DNA of 36,493 bases from Prevotellaceae bacterium (GTDB lineage Bacteria; Bacteroidota; Bacteroidia; Bacteroidales; UBA932). The stretch is taken from NCBI GenBank assembly GCA_031270845.1, contig JAISXF010000033.1, forward strand, positions 1 to 36,493. Reading direction: 5' to 3'. This document shows positions 1 to 9,080 of the stretch, in pieces (position 1 is the stretch's first letter; every line of letters begins with the position of its first letter). The position numbers were made by a program, and so were the translations under genes. The notes below the pieces were generated by a model. The model did not search any database. It saw only the letters and a list, made by a program, of their open reading frames with translations, and was not told the DNA's origin.

Positions 1-190
1 AAATTTTTTTTTTCGTACGAGAATTTTTTTTTCTCGTACGAGGATTCGCTCCAACGTACGAGAATTTTTTTTTCTCGTACGAGAATTTTTTTTTCTCGCA
101 CGAGAATTTTTTTTTCTCGCACGAGAATTTTTTTTTCTCGTACGAGAATTTTTTTTTCTCGTGCGAGATAATTTTAAAAAAACGTGTTTT
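1..190. repeat. tandem dyad array, 21-bp period, AT-rich
   Basis: A palindromic core (CTCGTACGAG, with variants CTCGCACGAG and CTCGTGCGAG) alternates with AATTTTTTTTT spacers. The CGTACG-type cores start at 14, 35, 55, 76, 97, 118, 139 and 160, so the period is 21 bp with one 20-bp step. A degenerate ninth dyad (A-tract, ACGT, T-tract) is centred at 183.5, again 21 bp on. The array touches the window edge and may extend left. There are no unique spacers, so it is not a CRISPR. Function is unknown; regular spacing on one helical face suggests repeated protein sites or serial hairpins (inference). Confidence 0.9.
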
Positions 191-349
191 TATTTCTATC
201 TCGCGTGTGATTTTCTCTTTTTCTATAACGCCGAGGCAATCTTTTGCCCCGTTCGTTTTCGTAAACGTATGTTTTATCTTAAATCATATAATAACTAAAA
301 TTCCGGCGGCAAGAACACCGCAAAATTTTGATATATCCCATATAAACAA

Positions 350-376
350 GGGAGTTAATGCTACACATTAACCCCC
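350..376 (-). terminator. possible terminator after gldN
   Basis: An 11-bp inverted repeat (GGGAGTTAATG, 5-nt loop, CATTAACCCCC, one mismatch) lies about 40 bp beyond the gldN stop codon. On the minus strand it is followed by TTGTTTATAT, a weak U-rich tail. This would end the secretion operon. The rest of 191-413 shows no gene; there is only AT-rich sequence and a small GCGG/CCGC hairpin near 307-321. Confidence 0.45.
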
Positions 377-413
377 TGCTGCTTATAATTGGGATTCTAA
401 AACCGTTCTTTTC

Positions 414-1313
414 CTAATATTCCCACAAGTCGTGCTCGAAGTTGAGCAGTTCATTTTTCACTTCTTCCGATTTGAGCATGCGCTCAAAATCGTTGCGGGT
501 ATAACTTTCAAACCGGCGGTTATTCTGGTTGTCGGCAATGGCCGTAATGTACGAACTGAAGCGACGTTTGATAAACAAATCGTCGAACGACGTCTGCGAC
601 ATTTCGTTTTCTCCGGTGAAACAGGACGTATTGGCCAGTATCTTACGGGCGTTTGGATAGTACACCCAGAATAGCTGCTGCTTTACTTTTTCCCCCGACT
701 CTTCGTCCTCGTCAGCCGTATTCAATACCTTATTGTAAAGGCGAATGGGGCAAATGCCGGTAATGCGGACAAAGCGTTGCGAGTAGTGCTTGTCGAAGAA
801 CCAGACTTCCTTTACCAGCAATTCCTGCACTTCTTCCCATTTGATTTCTCCGGGGATAACCACCGTTGTGTCGGTGCCGTCCATCCGCTGACGCCGCTGT
901 ACTTTGTCTTCGGCATCGAAGCGCGCGGGGATATCTTTCGGGTTGAGCTCCGTAGTAAATTCATCCGTATCGGTATCGTAGAGCGTTAATTTACCGGCCT
1001 GGGCTGCTTCGACCATCGCTTGTACAAAGCTCTTCCGGCTTTGCATCAGTTCGGTCGGGTAATAGAGCGGATGGTTGATTTTTTCCCGCAAATCAATAAC
1101 CCGCCACACTGTCCGGTACCAGATAACGTCGGATTCCCGCACGCTGGGATAAGGCACCGGGTCCTTTTCTTCAATGATTTCGCGACGGAAAGGCCCATCG
1201 ACAACCAAACTTTTTTTCCCCTGGGTGGAGGAGGTTGTTTGCTGCGGCGTTTGTGCCTGCAGGCTCCCTATCAACAAGATAAGGCTAACGAATAAAAGCG
1301 TAATTTGTTTCAT
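414..1313 (-). CDS. gldN: type IX secretion system protein GldN/PorN
   Basis: Periplasmic component of the type IX secretion system. In characterised species GldN/PorN joins the GldK/PorK lipoprotein to form the large ring under the outer membrane. The 299-aa product starts with a clear signal peptide (MKQITLLFVSLILLIGSLQA, cleavage likely after residue 20). It then has the family's mixed charged body with the tryptophan-rich stretch VIWYRTVWRVIDLREKINHP near residues 63-82. The length is in the usual range. It is the last gene of porP-gldK-gldL-gldM-gldN, 14 nt after gldM, and a hairpin follows its stop. Identification rests on sequence character plus this diagnostic gene order; there are no truncations. 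Confidence 0.95.
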   Translation of the reverse strand: MKQITLLFVSLILLIGSLQAQTPQQTTSSTQGKKSLVVDGPFRREIIEEKDPVPYPSVRESDVIWYRTVWRVIDLREKINHPLYYPTELMQSRKSFVQAMVEAAQAGKLTLYDTDTDEFTTELNPKDIPARFDAEDKVQRRQRMDGTDTTVVIPGEIKWEEVQELLVKEVWFFDKHYSQRFVRITGICPIRLYNKVLNTADEDEESGEKVKQQLFWVYYPNARKILANTSCFTGENEMSQTSFDDLFIKRRFSSYITAIADNQNNRRFESYTRNDFERMLKSEEVKNELLNFEHDLWEY

Positions 1314-1327
1314 ATAATTAAATCATT

Positions 1328-2878
1328 TTATCTGAGTCTGAGTGAGAAGTCCGACAGTTCTATTTCTTTCCCGTCGGGGCCTTTGGCCTTAATATCGGTA
1401 AACGAAACGCGCTGGCCGGATCTTGTACGGCTGATTATTTGTTTTTGTTTATCCGTAAAAAACTTTGACCTCGATGTTTCTTCATTCGCATATCCGTCAA
1501 TAGTAACGAATACGGTAAAGGCGGTAATGTCGTATTTCAAATCGAAATCAAAATCTTTCATTTCGGCGACCACTCCTTCGGCCACGGCCAGTTCATTTTT
1601 ATTGATGGTTTTGGTTGTGATGCCGAACACGGCGGCTGTAGGCGTAGGAATATCTTTTACACGGAACGAAAGTGTTCCCATATTTTGGTTGCCGTCGAGA
1701 ATGACCGACACGTCGCACGTGCGGCCACTGCCCGGACGCAGGAAAAACTCGTTCCCCCGACGGGTAATAGTGCCGTTCGTTACGCTCGGCTCCAGGCGGT
1801 CGAGTGAAACGCCCGAAAGCGAGATGCTCATCGGGTTATCAATGCCTCTGTACACGACGTTCATCTTTGTCGGCGATACCACCACATTCGGTTCCGCCAC
1901 TTCATATTCAAATCGCAGGGGGATGATGGTTTTTCCCGAAGGCCCTACAAATTCAACGTTCCCGCTGATGTTTTGCCGTCCAACCGTTGTTGCCAGCTGC
2001 TTAAACTCGATTTTTCCTTTGTCCCCCGAGCGCCATGCATGCCCTGCGGTAACAAATACGGGTCGTTGAGTGGGGTCGTAGGCGGCCAGAAATATTTCGG
2101 CTTTGTATTCCGACCCTTTTAATATATATTTCGATTCGGGGATAAGAGCGACATCAATGTTTGAAAATTTGAAGTCTGAAGCATCAATCTGGTTTTGCAG
2201 AAACTTTAAGGCTTCGCTTTCGCAGTTCACAATATCCATTTGCTGTTTCGACAAAAGGGCAATCGCCGAAATAAGCGGCAGGCTTTCAAACTGCGAGGCT
2301 TCCCATGTTCGGTTGGTGCCATCGCTGGTCATTGGCGGGTCTTTCAGCTGCAGTACATTTTCAATCGATCGAGCCGAAATTGAGTTCGGGTCTATAAGAC
2401 TAAGTAAATACTGTTTGTATTCATTAATTTCGTTACGAAGTTTGGAGGCTTCTCCCGAATTCATTTCGCCAAGCATAATACCGGATGCCACATCGGTATT
2501 ATCTTGCCCTTCTATCAATTGAACAAATATTGAGTCGTTGACTACCGCCGGTGCGTCTTTTCCATCACTGGCGTGTATGAGCCTTATTTTAAGATTGTGA
2601 ATACGCTCGTACAAGGCGTTTGTCCGAGTATGTACGCTATCGGCCTTTGCTTTCCACGGCGCGACTTTTTCATGGTTATCAGCCATCGCGTTAGCAAACT
2701 CGTCAATATCTGCTATGTTTTTCTCGCGCATGGTTCCAATACTTTTATTAATACCTATATCAATCAAGACAAACGCGTTCAATACTTCCGCCGACACATT
2801 CAGCGCTAACATGGCCGTTAGCACCAAATACATCATGTTTATCATCTTTTGACGAGGAGTGAGATTACCGCCTGCCAT
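1328..2878 (-). CDS. gldM: type IX secretion motor protein GldM/PorM
   Basis: Inner-membrane-anchored periplasmic shaft of the type IX secretion motor. With GldL it transmits proton-motive-force-driven rotation across the periplasm to the GldK/GldN ring (known for the family). The 516-aa product has the typical short cytoplasmic start MAGGNLTPRQKMINMMYLVL. One transmembrane helix lies at about residues 13-34 (MMYLVLTAMLALNVSAEVLN), and a long periplasmic region with beta-rich C-terminal domains follows. Full length for the family. It lies 50 nt after gldL and 14 nt before gldN, as expected of one transcript. Confidence 0.96.
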   Translation of the reverse strand: MAGGNLTPRQKMINMMYLVLTAMLALNVSAEVLNAFVLIDIGINKSIGTMREKNIADIDEFANAMADNHEKVAPWKAKADSVHTRTNALYERIHNLKIRLIHASDGKDAPAVVNDSIFVQLIEGQDNTDVASGIMLGEMNSGEASKLRNEINEYKQYLLSLIDPNSISARSIENVLQLKDPPMTSDGTNRTWEASQFESLPLISAIALLSKQQMDIVNCESEALKFLQNQIDASDFKFSNIDVALIPESKYILKGSEYKAEIFLAAYDPTQRPVFVTAGHAWRSGDKGKIEFKQLATTVGRQNISGNVEFVGPSGKTIIPLRFEYEVAEPNVVVSPTKMNVVYRGIDNPMSISLSGVSLDRLEPSVTNGTITRRGNEFFLRPGSGRTCDVSVILDGNQNMGTLSFRVKDIPTPTAAVFGITTKTINKNELAVAEGVVAEMKDFDFDLKYDITAFTVFVTIDGYANEETSRSKFFTDKQKQIISRTRSGQRVSFTDIKAKGPDGKEIELSDFSLRLR

Positions 2879-2928
2879 ATCTTTCCTTTTTTAATTTAAC
2901 GTGTAAAGAAATCATTCCGTTCAGCGGC

Positions 2929-3765
2929 TTATTTTCTTCTTAACGTTGCGTTGACTGTTTGAACTACCGAAGTGTAGGCAACATTGAGTTCCGCGATTAA
3001 TTTATTTAAAGTAATCATTTGCTGGTCGAACTGTTGAGCTTGTTGTGCCGAATAATCCATCGAGCCTAACAATGTTTTGCTGTGCGCTACATAGTCGCGG
3101 TGTTCCTGCAAATATAATTCGTACGATGTATTAACGGCCTGTAAGTTTTTGTTTAATACCGCCAAATTGGCATTGGCCTGCTGGCTGTGTTCGTTAACGG
3201 ATTTGCTGGTATTCTGGTAAACATCAACTACGGTTTGCGCGGTTTCGCGATAAGTATTGGCAAACGATAGCGCGGTTTCGTTGAGTGTCCCCATATTGGT
3301 AGCCGCCTGTTGCAAGCCGCTTACGAATTGCTGCGAAACATCGCTGATAGTGGTCAACGCATCCAGACTGTCGATAGATTGATTGAAGCGTTCTACGCTC
3401 TTCTGCAGGTTTTCGGCTACTTCAGGAGCAACCGTCAACTCCACGCCGTTTTGTAAACGGCGGTCGCGCGCATTGTTTTTGCTTCCTGCCAACGAATTAG
3501 AACCGTCTTCGAGATTCGGATTATCGCCGGATAATTCGGGATAAATGGTTTCCCAATGGTATTCGACCGGCAACGGCTCGAAGGCGGAGAAAAAGAAAAT
3601 GACACACTCGGTGATCATCCCGATGGAAAGCATAATCCCGGCACCTGTCCAGTGCTGCAATTTAAACAATGCGCCGATAATAACCAGCGCAGCGCCCCAT
3701 CCATACATGCGGGACATTAATTTTTTCCATCCTTTTGATGTTACAAATTTAGAAATAGAAGCCAT
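2929..3765 (-). CDS. gldL: type IX secretion motor protein GldL/PorL
   Basis: Cytoplasmic-membrane stator of the type IX secretion/gliding motor, forming a pentamer around two GldM helices in solved homologues. The 278-aa product has two N-terminal transmembrane helices at about residues 20-37 and 42-62. TM2 (GIMLSIGMITECVIFFF) carries an intramembrane Glu53, matching the conserved glutamate implicated in proton flow; His38 lies between the helices. The long C-terminal cytoplasmic part is helical with a coiled-coil look, ending in basic TLRRK. It is 46 nt downstream of gldK. Whether gliding motility exists cannot be told; many non-motile Bacteroidales have this system. Confidence 0.95.
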   Translation of the reverse strand: MASISKFVTSKGWKKLMSRMYGWGAALVIIGALFKLQHWTGAGIMLSIGMITECVIFFFSAFEPLPVEYHWETIYPELSGDNPNLEDGSNSLAGSKNNARDRRLQNGVELTVAPEVAENLQKSVERFNQSIDSLDALTTISDVSQQFVSGLQQAATNMGTLNETALSFANTYRETAQTVVDVYQNTSKSVNEHSQQANANLAVLNKNLQAVNTSYELYLQEHRDYVAHSKTLLGSMDYSAQQAQQFDQQMITLNKLIAELNVAYTSVVQTVNATLRRK

Positions 3766-3811
3766 ACAATTACTTTTTATTTATTTATGATGATTGAATA
3801 TGAATGTTTTG

Positions 3812-5164
3812 TTATTGCGCCGTTCCTGCATACGAACGGATACAGCGGAAGCCGATAAACGATTTGGTTGAATCCTGATATTCAAAGGTACGTGTGCCGC
3901 ACTGCAGGAAATAGGAGATGTCTTTCCATGAACCGCCACGGACTACTTTCCGTTTGTGAGTATTGTGGTCAGTTGCTTTGGGGCTTGTAGCATACGTCGG
4001 CATCAGATCATTATGAATGTTGTAGGAGGCTTCGTCATACGAATCCGCTACCCACTCGGCTACATTGCCGGCCATGTCATACAATCCGAAATCATTGGGT
4101 TCATAAGAACCTACGGGCATCGTATAGACACCGCCATCCAAGGCATACCGGCCGCGTTGCGGTTTGAAATTGGCGAGGAAACAGCCTTCCTGATTGGTCG
4201 TATAGGGGCCGCCCCATGGGTACAGTTGATTTTTCAGGCCGCCACGCGCCGCATATTCCCATTCCGCCTCATTGGGCAACCGATATTCCTGCGGGCGAAG
4301 GATGCCTTTGCTTCGGGGCGCCGACTGTAACATGTCAGTCCGCCACCGGCAGAACGCCGAGGCCTGTTTCCACGAAATACCTACTACCGGATAATCATTA
4401 TACGCTACATGAGAAAAATAGCTGGTGGCAAACGGTTCGTTGTACGACATCATAAAATCGCGGATCCAGCACAGCGTATCGGGATATACATAGGTCATTT
4501 CCCGTAATATAAACGAGCTGCGGTCTTTAATCTCTTCTCGTTCACCTTTGGCATTCACCACCGTCCCGCTATATTTTTTCTCTACCGGATCGTAATGGGC
4601 TTTGGCTGCCTGCCGCAGGTCTATCCATGCATATTCATATATTAATCCACGGGTATCTAATTCCCTGCCGTTAATAGCTTCGTCTCCCTGGTAGTTCATT
4701 TCCCGTAACAAGGCGCGTTGGTCTTCATTTTTACGGGTATTGATACGGGTACTCCAATTCAGCGGCCTTTTTTCGGGCAGTTCTTCCGTTTCGTCTTCCG
4801 GCTGCAGGAAAAAAGATTCATCATTAGTACCTAATAATGCCCGCGCAATGGAATCACGCACATAACTCACAAATTGACGATATTCGTGATTTGTGATCTC
4901 TGTCTGGTCCATCCAGAATTCATTAATGGTAATGCCATGCGGCACGGCATTCATCGCCCACAAAATGTCCTGGTCGTTACCGCCTATCAGGTAATCACCC
5001 TGCGGTATATAGACCATTCCAAAAGGAGGCGTTTCTTTCATCTTCTTGTTCGTCCCCTTTGTGCCTCGCGACAATTCGCCTGTGTAGCCATAACTGGTCC
5101 TTCCGCAGCTATACGCGCAAAAGACCAATCCAACAGTAACGGTAAAATAGAGCAACTTCTTCAT
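3812..5164 (-). CDS. gldK: type IX secretion lipoprotein GldK/PorK
   Basis: Outer-membrane-associated lipoprotein that forms the periplasmic ring with GldN. The 450-aa product has a lipoprotein signal peptide with the acylated cysteine at position 20 (CAYSC-GRTS). A formylglycine-generating-enzyme-like (SUMF1) fold follows from about residue 50 to the end. Its hallmark stretches are FWMDQTEITNHEYRQF near 85-100, RLPNEAEWEYAARGG near 292-306 and VVRGGSWKD with FIGFRCIRS close to the C-terminus. As in other GldK proteins, the domain is thought to be structural rather than catalytic. It lies 24 nt after porP. Confidence 0.95.
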   Translation of the reverse strand: MKKLLYFTVTVGLVFCAYSCGRTSYGYTGELSRGTKGTNKKMKETPPFGMVYIPQGDYLIGGNDQDILWAMNAVPHGITINEFWMDQTEITNHEYRQFVSYVRDSIARALLGTNDESFFLQPEDETEELPEKRPLNWSTRINTRKNEDQRALLREMNYQGDEAINGRELDTRGLIYEYAWIDLRQAAKAHYDPVEKKYSGTVVNAKGEREEIKDRSSFILREMTYVYPDTLCWIRDFMMSYNEPFATSYFSHVAYNDYPVVGISWKQASAFCRWRTDMLQSAPRSKGILRPQEYRLPNEAEWEYAARGGLKNQLYPWGGPYTTNQEGCFLANFKPQRGRYALDGGVYTMPVGSYEPNDFGLYDMAGNVAEWVADSYDEASYNIHNDLMPTYATSPKATDHNTHKRKVVRGGSWKDISYFLQCGTRTFEYQDSTKSFIGFRCIRSYAGTAQ

Positions 5165-5188
5165 ACACTCGCTTTTTTTTCTATATGG

Positions 5189-6139
5189 TTATAAAAATCG
5201 TACACTTTTATATTTTTGTGCGCCTCGAACCGTGCTAATGGCAAACGAATAACTTAACATCATTTCGTGTGTGCCATTGCTGAACCGGCTCAATGCAGAA
5301 GTAGCATATTCATACGCGTATGCTACTTTCAGTCCCGGGAGTATTTCTACCCCAATCATGCCGGCAATCGCTTGCCCCCAACGGTAGCTGATACCTGCCC
5401 AATATTTATTTTCGTACACAACGTTGCAAGCCGTATTAAAACTCACTTGTGCAAAGTCGGAGACAATGTGTATCATCGGCCGTAGCTGCCAGGTGGTGCT
5501 GTCTATCAAAAAGGCGTATCCACCCATAACATACAACGTCGGCTGATAGTGCGCATTGTTGTCGATTCCCAACGCCGGGCGGGTCAAGTGCATTGCCGAT
5601 ATCCCGCCGAACCACCGGGAATCGGAATAATACACGCCAGCGCCCAAGTCAAACGATATCCCGGCATTGTCTTGCGTCGTAGGCATCGCCGGGTCGCCCT
5701 CTGCGCTGCCGCCACTTGGTAATCGCCACGAATTGGATGCATACCAACTGCCGATAAACCCGAATGAAAGCCCTATCCCTACCTGCCCGCTACCCACTGC
5801 CCGGCGGTAAGCATAGCCGAGGTTAACCTCCGGCGCCCGCAAAAAACCGGCCTGTTCGTTCTGTAGCGTAAGGCTCACTCCGCTGTGTACTCCCAAAATG
5901 TCAATAGGCCCTTGTACGTTTATCACTGTCGAAACAGGAGCCTCGTCAAAACCTGTTAGCTCCAACCGGTTGTAGGCGGAAGCGCAAAACAGGTTTTCTG
6001 TATTATTGCCGGCATATCCCGGATTTACAAACGTCGGATTTGCAAATCCAAGGTTAAACTGAGGCGATTGTTGGGCACATATCGTACTGACAAGCAGTAG
6101 TAACAGCGTGCTAAACAGTATTTTACGTATCCCTTTCAT
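5189..6139 (-). CDS. porP: PorP/SprF-family type IX secretion outer-membrane protein
   Basis: Outer-membrane beta-barrel protein of the PorP/SprF family, which works with the type IX system and can hold secreted proteins at the surface. The reading frame opens at 6166 (325 aa), but I prefer the internal ATG at 6139 (316 aa). That start gives a clean signal peptide (MKGIRKILFSTLLLLLVSTICAQ). The promoter's -7 box at 6177-6184 would also put the transcript start only a few bases from 6166, leaving no leader for the longer form. The mature part begins QSPQFNLGFANPTFVNPGYAG, typical of the family, and alternating beta strands follow. First gene of the porP-gldKLMN operon. Confidence 0.92.
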   Translation of the reverse strand: MKGIRKILFSTLLLLLVSTICAQQSPQFNLGFANPTFVNPGYAGNNTENLFCASAYNRLELTGFDEAPVSTVINVQGPIDILGVHSGVSLTLQNEQAGFLRAPEVNLGYAYRRAVGSGQVGIGLSFGFIGSWYASNSWRLPSGGSAEGDPAMPTTQDNAGISFDLGAGVYYSDSRWFGGISAMHLTRPALGIDNNAHYQPTLYVMGGYAFLIDSTTWQLRPMIHIVSDFAQVSFNTACNVVYENKYWAGISYRWGQAIAGMIGVEILPGLKVAYAYEYATSALSRFSNGTHEMMLSYSFAISTVRGAQKYKSVRFL

Positions 6140-6176
6140 GCCATCTTTTCTCGTTATGCCAACCATAGTTAATGTG

Positions 6177-6208
6177 CAAAGTAACTAAATAAAAACGACC
6201 TGAACAAA
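6177..6208 (-). promoter_or_regulatory. promoter of the porP-gldKLMN operon
   Basis: On the minus strand TTTG (6205-6208) is followed after 20 bp by TTACTTTG (6177-6184), one base from the Bacteroidota -7 consensus TAnnTTTG. Transcription would start around 6170, giving about a 30-nt leader to the ATG at 6139. Confidence 0.65.
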
Positions 6209-6357
6209 AAAAAATGAAAAAAGAATGTCTTTTTCTTTACAAGGGTCGTAATTTTTTATACAACGTTTGACAATTTTAGACTCCTTTTTAGACTCACGGT
6301 TTAATCTGGCACCTAAAAAAAGCGAATTTAAAGATATAATAATCAATATCAAAAAGG

Positions 6358-6392
6358 CTTGTCATCAAATCACGAAAAAGTTTGTACCTTTG
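6358..6392 (+). promoter_or_regulatory. valS promoter
   Basis: TACCTTTG at 6385-6392 is a perfect Bacteroidota -7 box. CTTG at 6358-6361 is a weak -33 box with a 23-bp spacer. It points to valS, whose ATG is at 6429, giving a leader of roughly 30 nt rich in A and T. Confidence 0.7.
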
Positions 6393-6428
6393 CAACTTTA
6401 AATTTTTATTATTTATCAAAAAAAATTT

Positions 6429-9080
6429 ATGGAAGTGTCTGCAAAATACAATCCGGCTGAGATAGAAGACAAATGGTATGCCTATTGGATGGATCACCGG
6501 TTATTTCATTCGGAACCGGATGAACGCGAGCCTTATACAATTGTCATTCCGCCACCGAATGTAACCGGCGTGCTGCACATGGGGCACATGTTGAACAATA
6601 CGATTCAGGATGTGCTGGTGCGCCGTGCACGTATGCAAGGTAAAAACGCTTGCTGGGTGCCCGGAACCGACCATGCGTCGATTGCTACGGAAGCGAGAGT
6701 GGTCGCTAAGTTGGCGGGCGAAGGCATTCGCAAAAGCGATTTGAGCCGCGAGCAATTCGTCGAACAGGCGTGGGAATGGACGCGCAAACACGGTGGTATC
6801 ATTCTGGAGCAGTTGAAAAAACTTGGCGCCTCGTGCGACTGGGATCGGGTGAACTTCACGATGAACGAAGCCTATTCGCGAAGCGTGATTCGTGTGTTTG
6901 TCGATCTGTTCAACAAAGGGAAGATTTACCGCGGCGTGCGTATGGTCAACTGGGACCCGAAAGCGCTGACGGCCGTGAGTGACGAGGAAGTTGTCCATAA
7001 GGAGGTGCAGGGGACACTATATTATATAAGGTATAAAATAAAAGAAAGCACCAGCGCCACGGGAGACGACTACTGCGTTGTGGCCACCACACGACCCGAA
7101 ACCATCATGGGCGATACGGCGGTGGCTATTCATCCGAACGACCCGAAAAACGCCCGGCTGCGCGGGAAGACGGTCATAGTGCCGCTCATAAACCGCGAAG
7201 TGCCGATTATTGAGGATGAATATATCGACATCGAATTCGGTACAGGCTGTCTGAAAGTAACACCAGCGCACGATGTGAATGACTATCTCCTCGGCGAAAA
7301 GCACTGCCTCGAAGCGATTGACGTTTTCAATGACGACGGCACGTTGAGTGAAAAGGCGCAGCTCTACGTCGGGCAGGACCGCTTTGCCGTCCGCGAGCAG
7401 ATTGTGAAAGATCTCGACGCGGCAGGACTGCTGGAAAAGACAGAGCGCTACGCGCATAACGTAGGCTTTTCGGAACGTACCGACGTGGCCATCGAGCCGA
7501 AGCTGTCGATGCAATGGTTCGTCAAGATGGGCGAACTGGCCGAACCCGCATTGGAGGCCATGATGAACAACGAGGTGATGCTGCATCCCGCGAAATTCAA
7601 AAACACCTACCGCCACTGGATGGAAACCATTAAGGACTGGTGTATCTCGCGGCAACTGTGGTGGGGGCATCGCATTCCGGCGTGGTATCTGCCCGACGGA
7701 CGCTTTGTGGTAGCCGCCGATGCGGCGGATGCCCTGAAACAGGCCAAAGCCCTCACAAAAAATAAGTCCCTCACGGAGACCGATTTGCAGCAGGACGGCG
7801 ATTGCCTGGACACATGGTTCTCGTCGTGGCTGTGGCCGATTGCGGTGTTCGACCCCGAGGTGCCGGGCAGTGGCGAGGACGTCGATCCGAACATCGACCT
7901 GCAGTATTATTATCCGACGTCGGACCTGGTTACCGCTCCCGAGATATTATTCTTCTGGGTAGCCCGGATGCTGATGGCAGGGTATGAGTGGGCGGGCGGT
8001 TATCCGTTCAAAAACGTATATCTTACGGGGATTGTACGCGACAAGGCCGGGCGCAAGATGTCGAAGTCGCTCGGTAATTCACCCGACCCGCTCACGCTCA
8101 TCGAACGCTATGGCGCCGACGGCGTGCGTATGGGGATGCTCCTCACTTCGCCCGCAGGCAACGACCTGCCCTTTGACGAGGCACTGTGCGAACAGGGGCG
8201 CAACTTCTGCAATAAAATATGGAATGCCTTCCGGTTGCTGAACGGTTGGCAGGCCGACAGCAGTCTCCCGCAACCGGCGCATTCGGCGCAAGCCGGCGAA
8301 TGGTTCAGGCAGGTGCTACGCAAGGCCGCCGCCGACATCGACGACGACTTCTCCAAGTACCGGCTCTCCGAGGCACTGATGGCGCTCTACAAGCTCTTCT
8401 GGGACGACTTCTGCGCGTGGTACCTCGAGATAATCAAACCCCCTGCGGGGCAGGCGATCGACCAAAAGACGCTCGACACCGCCCGTCTTTTCTTCGACTA
8501 TCTGATGCGCCTCCTGCACCCCTTTATGCCCTTCATTTCCGAAGAGATATGGCAGCACCTGAACCCGCGCCGAGACGGCGAAAGCCTGATGACCCAGCCG
8601 CAGCCTTACGCCGATAGCTTCGACGACAGCTGTCTCGCCCGCTTCGAAGTCATCCGGCAGGCCATCGCCGCGATCCGTACCATCCGCCAGATGCGAAGCA
8701 TCGCTCCCAAAGAACCGCTGGCTCTCTATGTAAAGGGCGAGGCCGACGCGCACCTCTTCCCGCTCCTTCAAAAGATGGCCAACCTGAGCGTCATTGTTCC
8801 CGGCACGCCGGAGGGCGGGTGCAATGTGGCCTCCTTCCTTGTCGGCACTACCGAATTTCTGGTGCCGCTTGGCGCGAAGATTAACCTCGACGATGAACGC
8901 CTCAAACTGCAAGCCGACCTCGAATACCAACAGAAGTTTGTGGCTTCGGTGAAACACAAACTGTCGAACACCGGCTTTGTTCAAAATGCTCCCGAGCAGG
9001 TGATTGCCCTCGAGCGCAAAAAGCAGGCCGACGGCGAAGCAAGAATTAAGGCTATAGAAGAACAGCTAAAGACATTATGA
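6429..9080 (+). CDS. valS: valyl-tRNA synthetase
   Basis: Class I aminoacyl-tRNA synthetase that charges tRNA-Val, with editing of threonine. The 883-aa product has the full family layout: HMGH version of the HIGH motif at residues 50-53 within [15 protein letters not shown]; a connective editing domain with [22 protein letters not shown] at 543-547; the anticodon-binding domain; and the C-terminal coiled-coil tRNA arm (from about [18 protein letters not shown]). Length matches bacterial ValRS. Its stop codon overlaps the next gene's start in ATGA (9077-9080). Housekeeping gene under its own promoter; no oddities in the key residues. Confidence 0.99.
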   Translation: MEVSAKYNPAEIEDKWYAYWMDHRLFHSEPDEREPYTIVIPPPNVTGVLHMGHMLNNTIQDVLVRRARMQGKNACWVPGTDHASIATEARVVAKLAGEGIRKSDLSREQFVEQAWEWTRKHGGIILEQLKKLGASCDWDRVNFTMNEAYSRSVIRVFVDLFNKGKIYRGVRMVNWDPKALTAVSDEEVVHKEVQGTLYYIRYKIKESTSATGDDYCVVATTRPETIMGDTAVAIHPNDPKNARLRGKTVIVPLINREVPIIEDEYIDIEFGTGCLKVTPAHDVNDYLLGEKHCLEAIDVFNDDGTLSEKAQLYVGQDRFAVREQIVKDLDAAGLLEKTERYAHNVGFSERTDVAIEPKLSMQWFVKMGELAEPALEAMMNNEVMLHPAKFKNTYRHWMETIKDWCISRQLWWGHRIPAWYLPDGRFVVAADAADALKQAKALTKNKSLTETDLQQDGDCLDTWFSSWLWPIAVFDPEVPGSGEDVDPNIDLQYYYPTSDLVTAPEILFFWVARMLMAGYEWAGGYPFKNVYLTGIVRDKAGRKMSKSLGNSPDPLTLIERYGADGVRMGMLLTSPAGNDLPFDEALCEQGRNFCNKIWNAFRLLNGWQADSSLPQPAHSAQAGEWFRQVLRKAAADIDDDFSKYRLSEALMALYKLFWDDFCAWYLEIIKPPAGQAIDQKTLDTARLFFDYLMRLLHPFMPFISEEIWQHLNPRRDGESLMTQPQPYADSFDDSCLARFEVIRQAIAAIRTIRQMRSIAPKEPLALYVKGEADAHLFPLLQKMANLSVIVPGTPEGGCNVASFLVGTTEFLVPLGAKINLDDERLKLQADLEYQQKFVASVKHKLSNTGFVQNAPEQVIALERKKQADGEARIKAIEEQLKTL

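Noticed and set aside
1-190. CRISPR array
   Set aside because: The spacers between the palindromic cores are identical T-tracts of about 11 bp, not unique sequences, and there are no cas genes.
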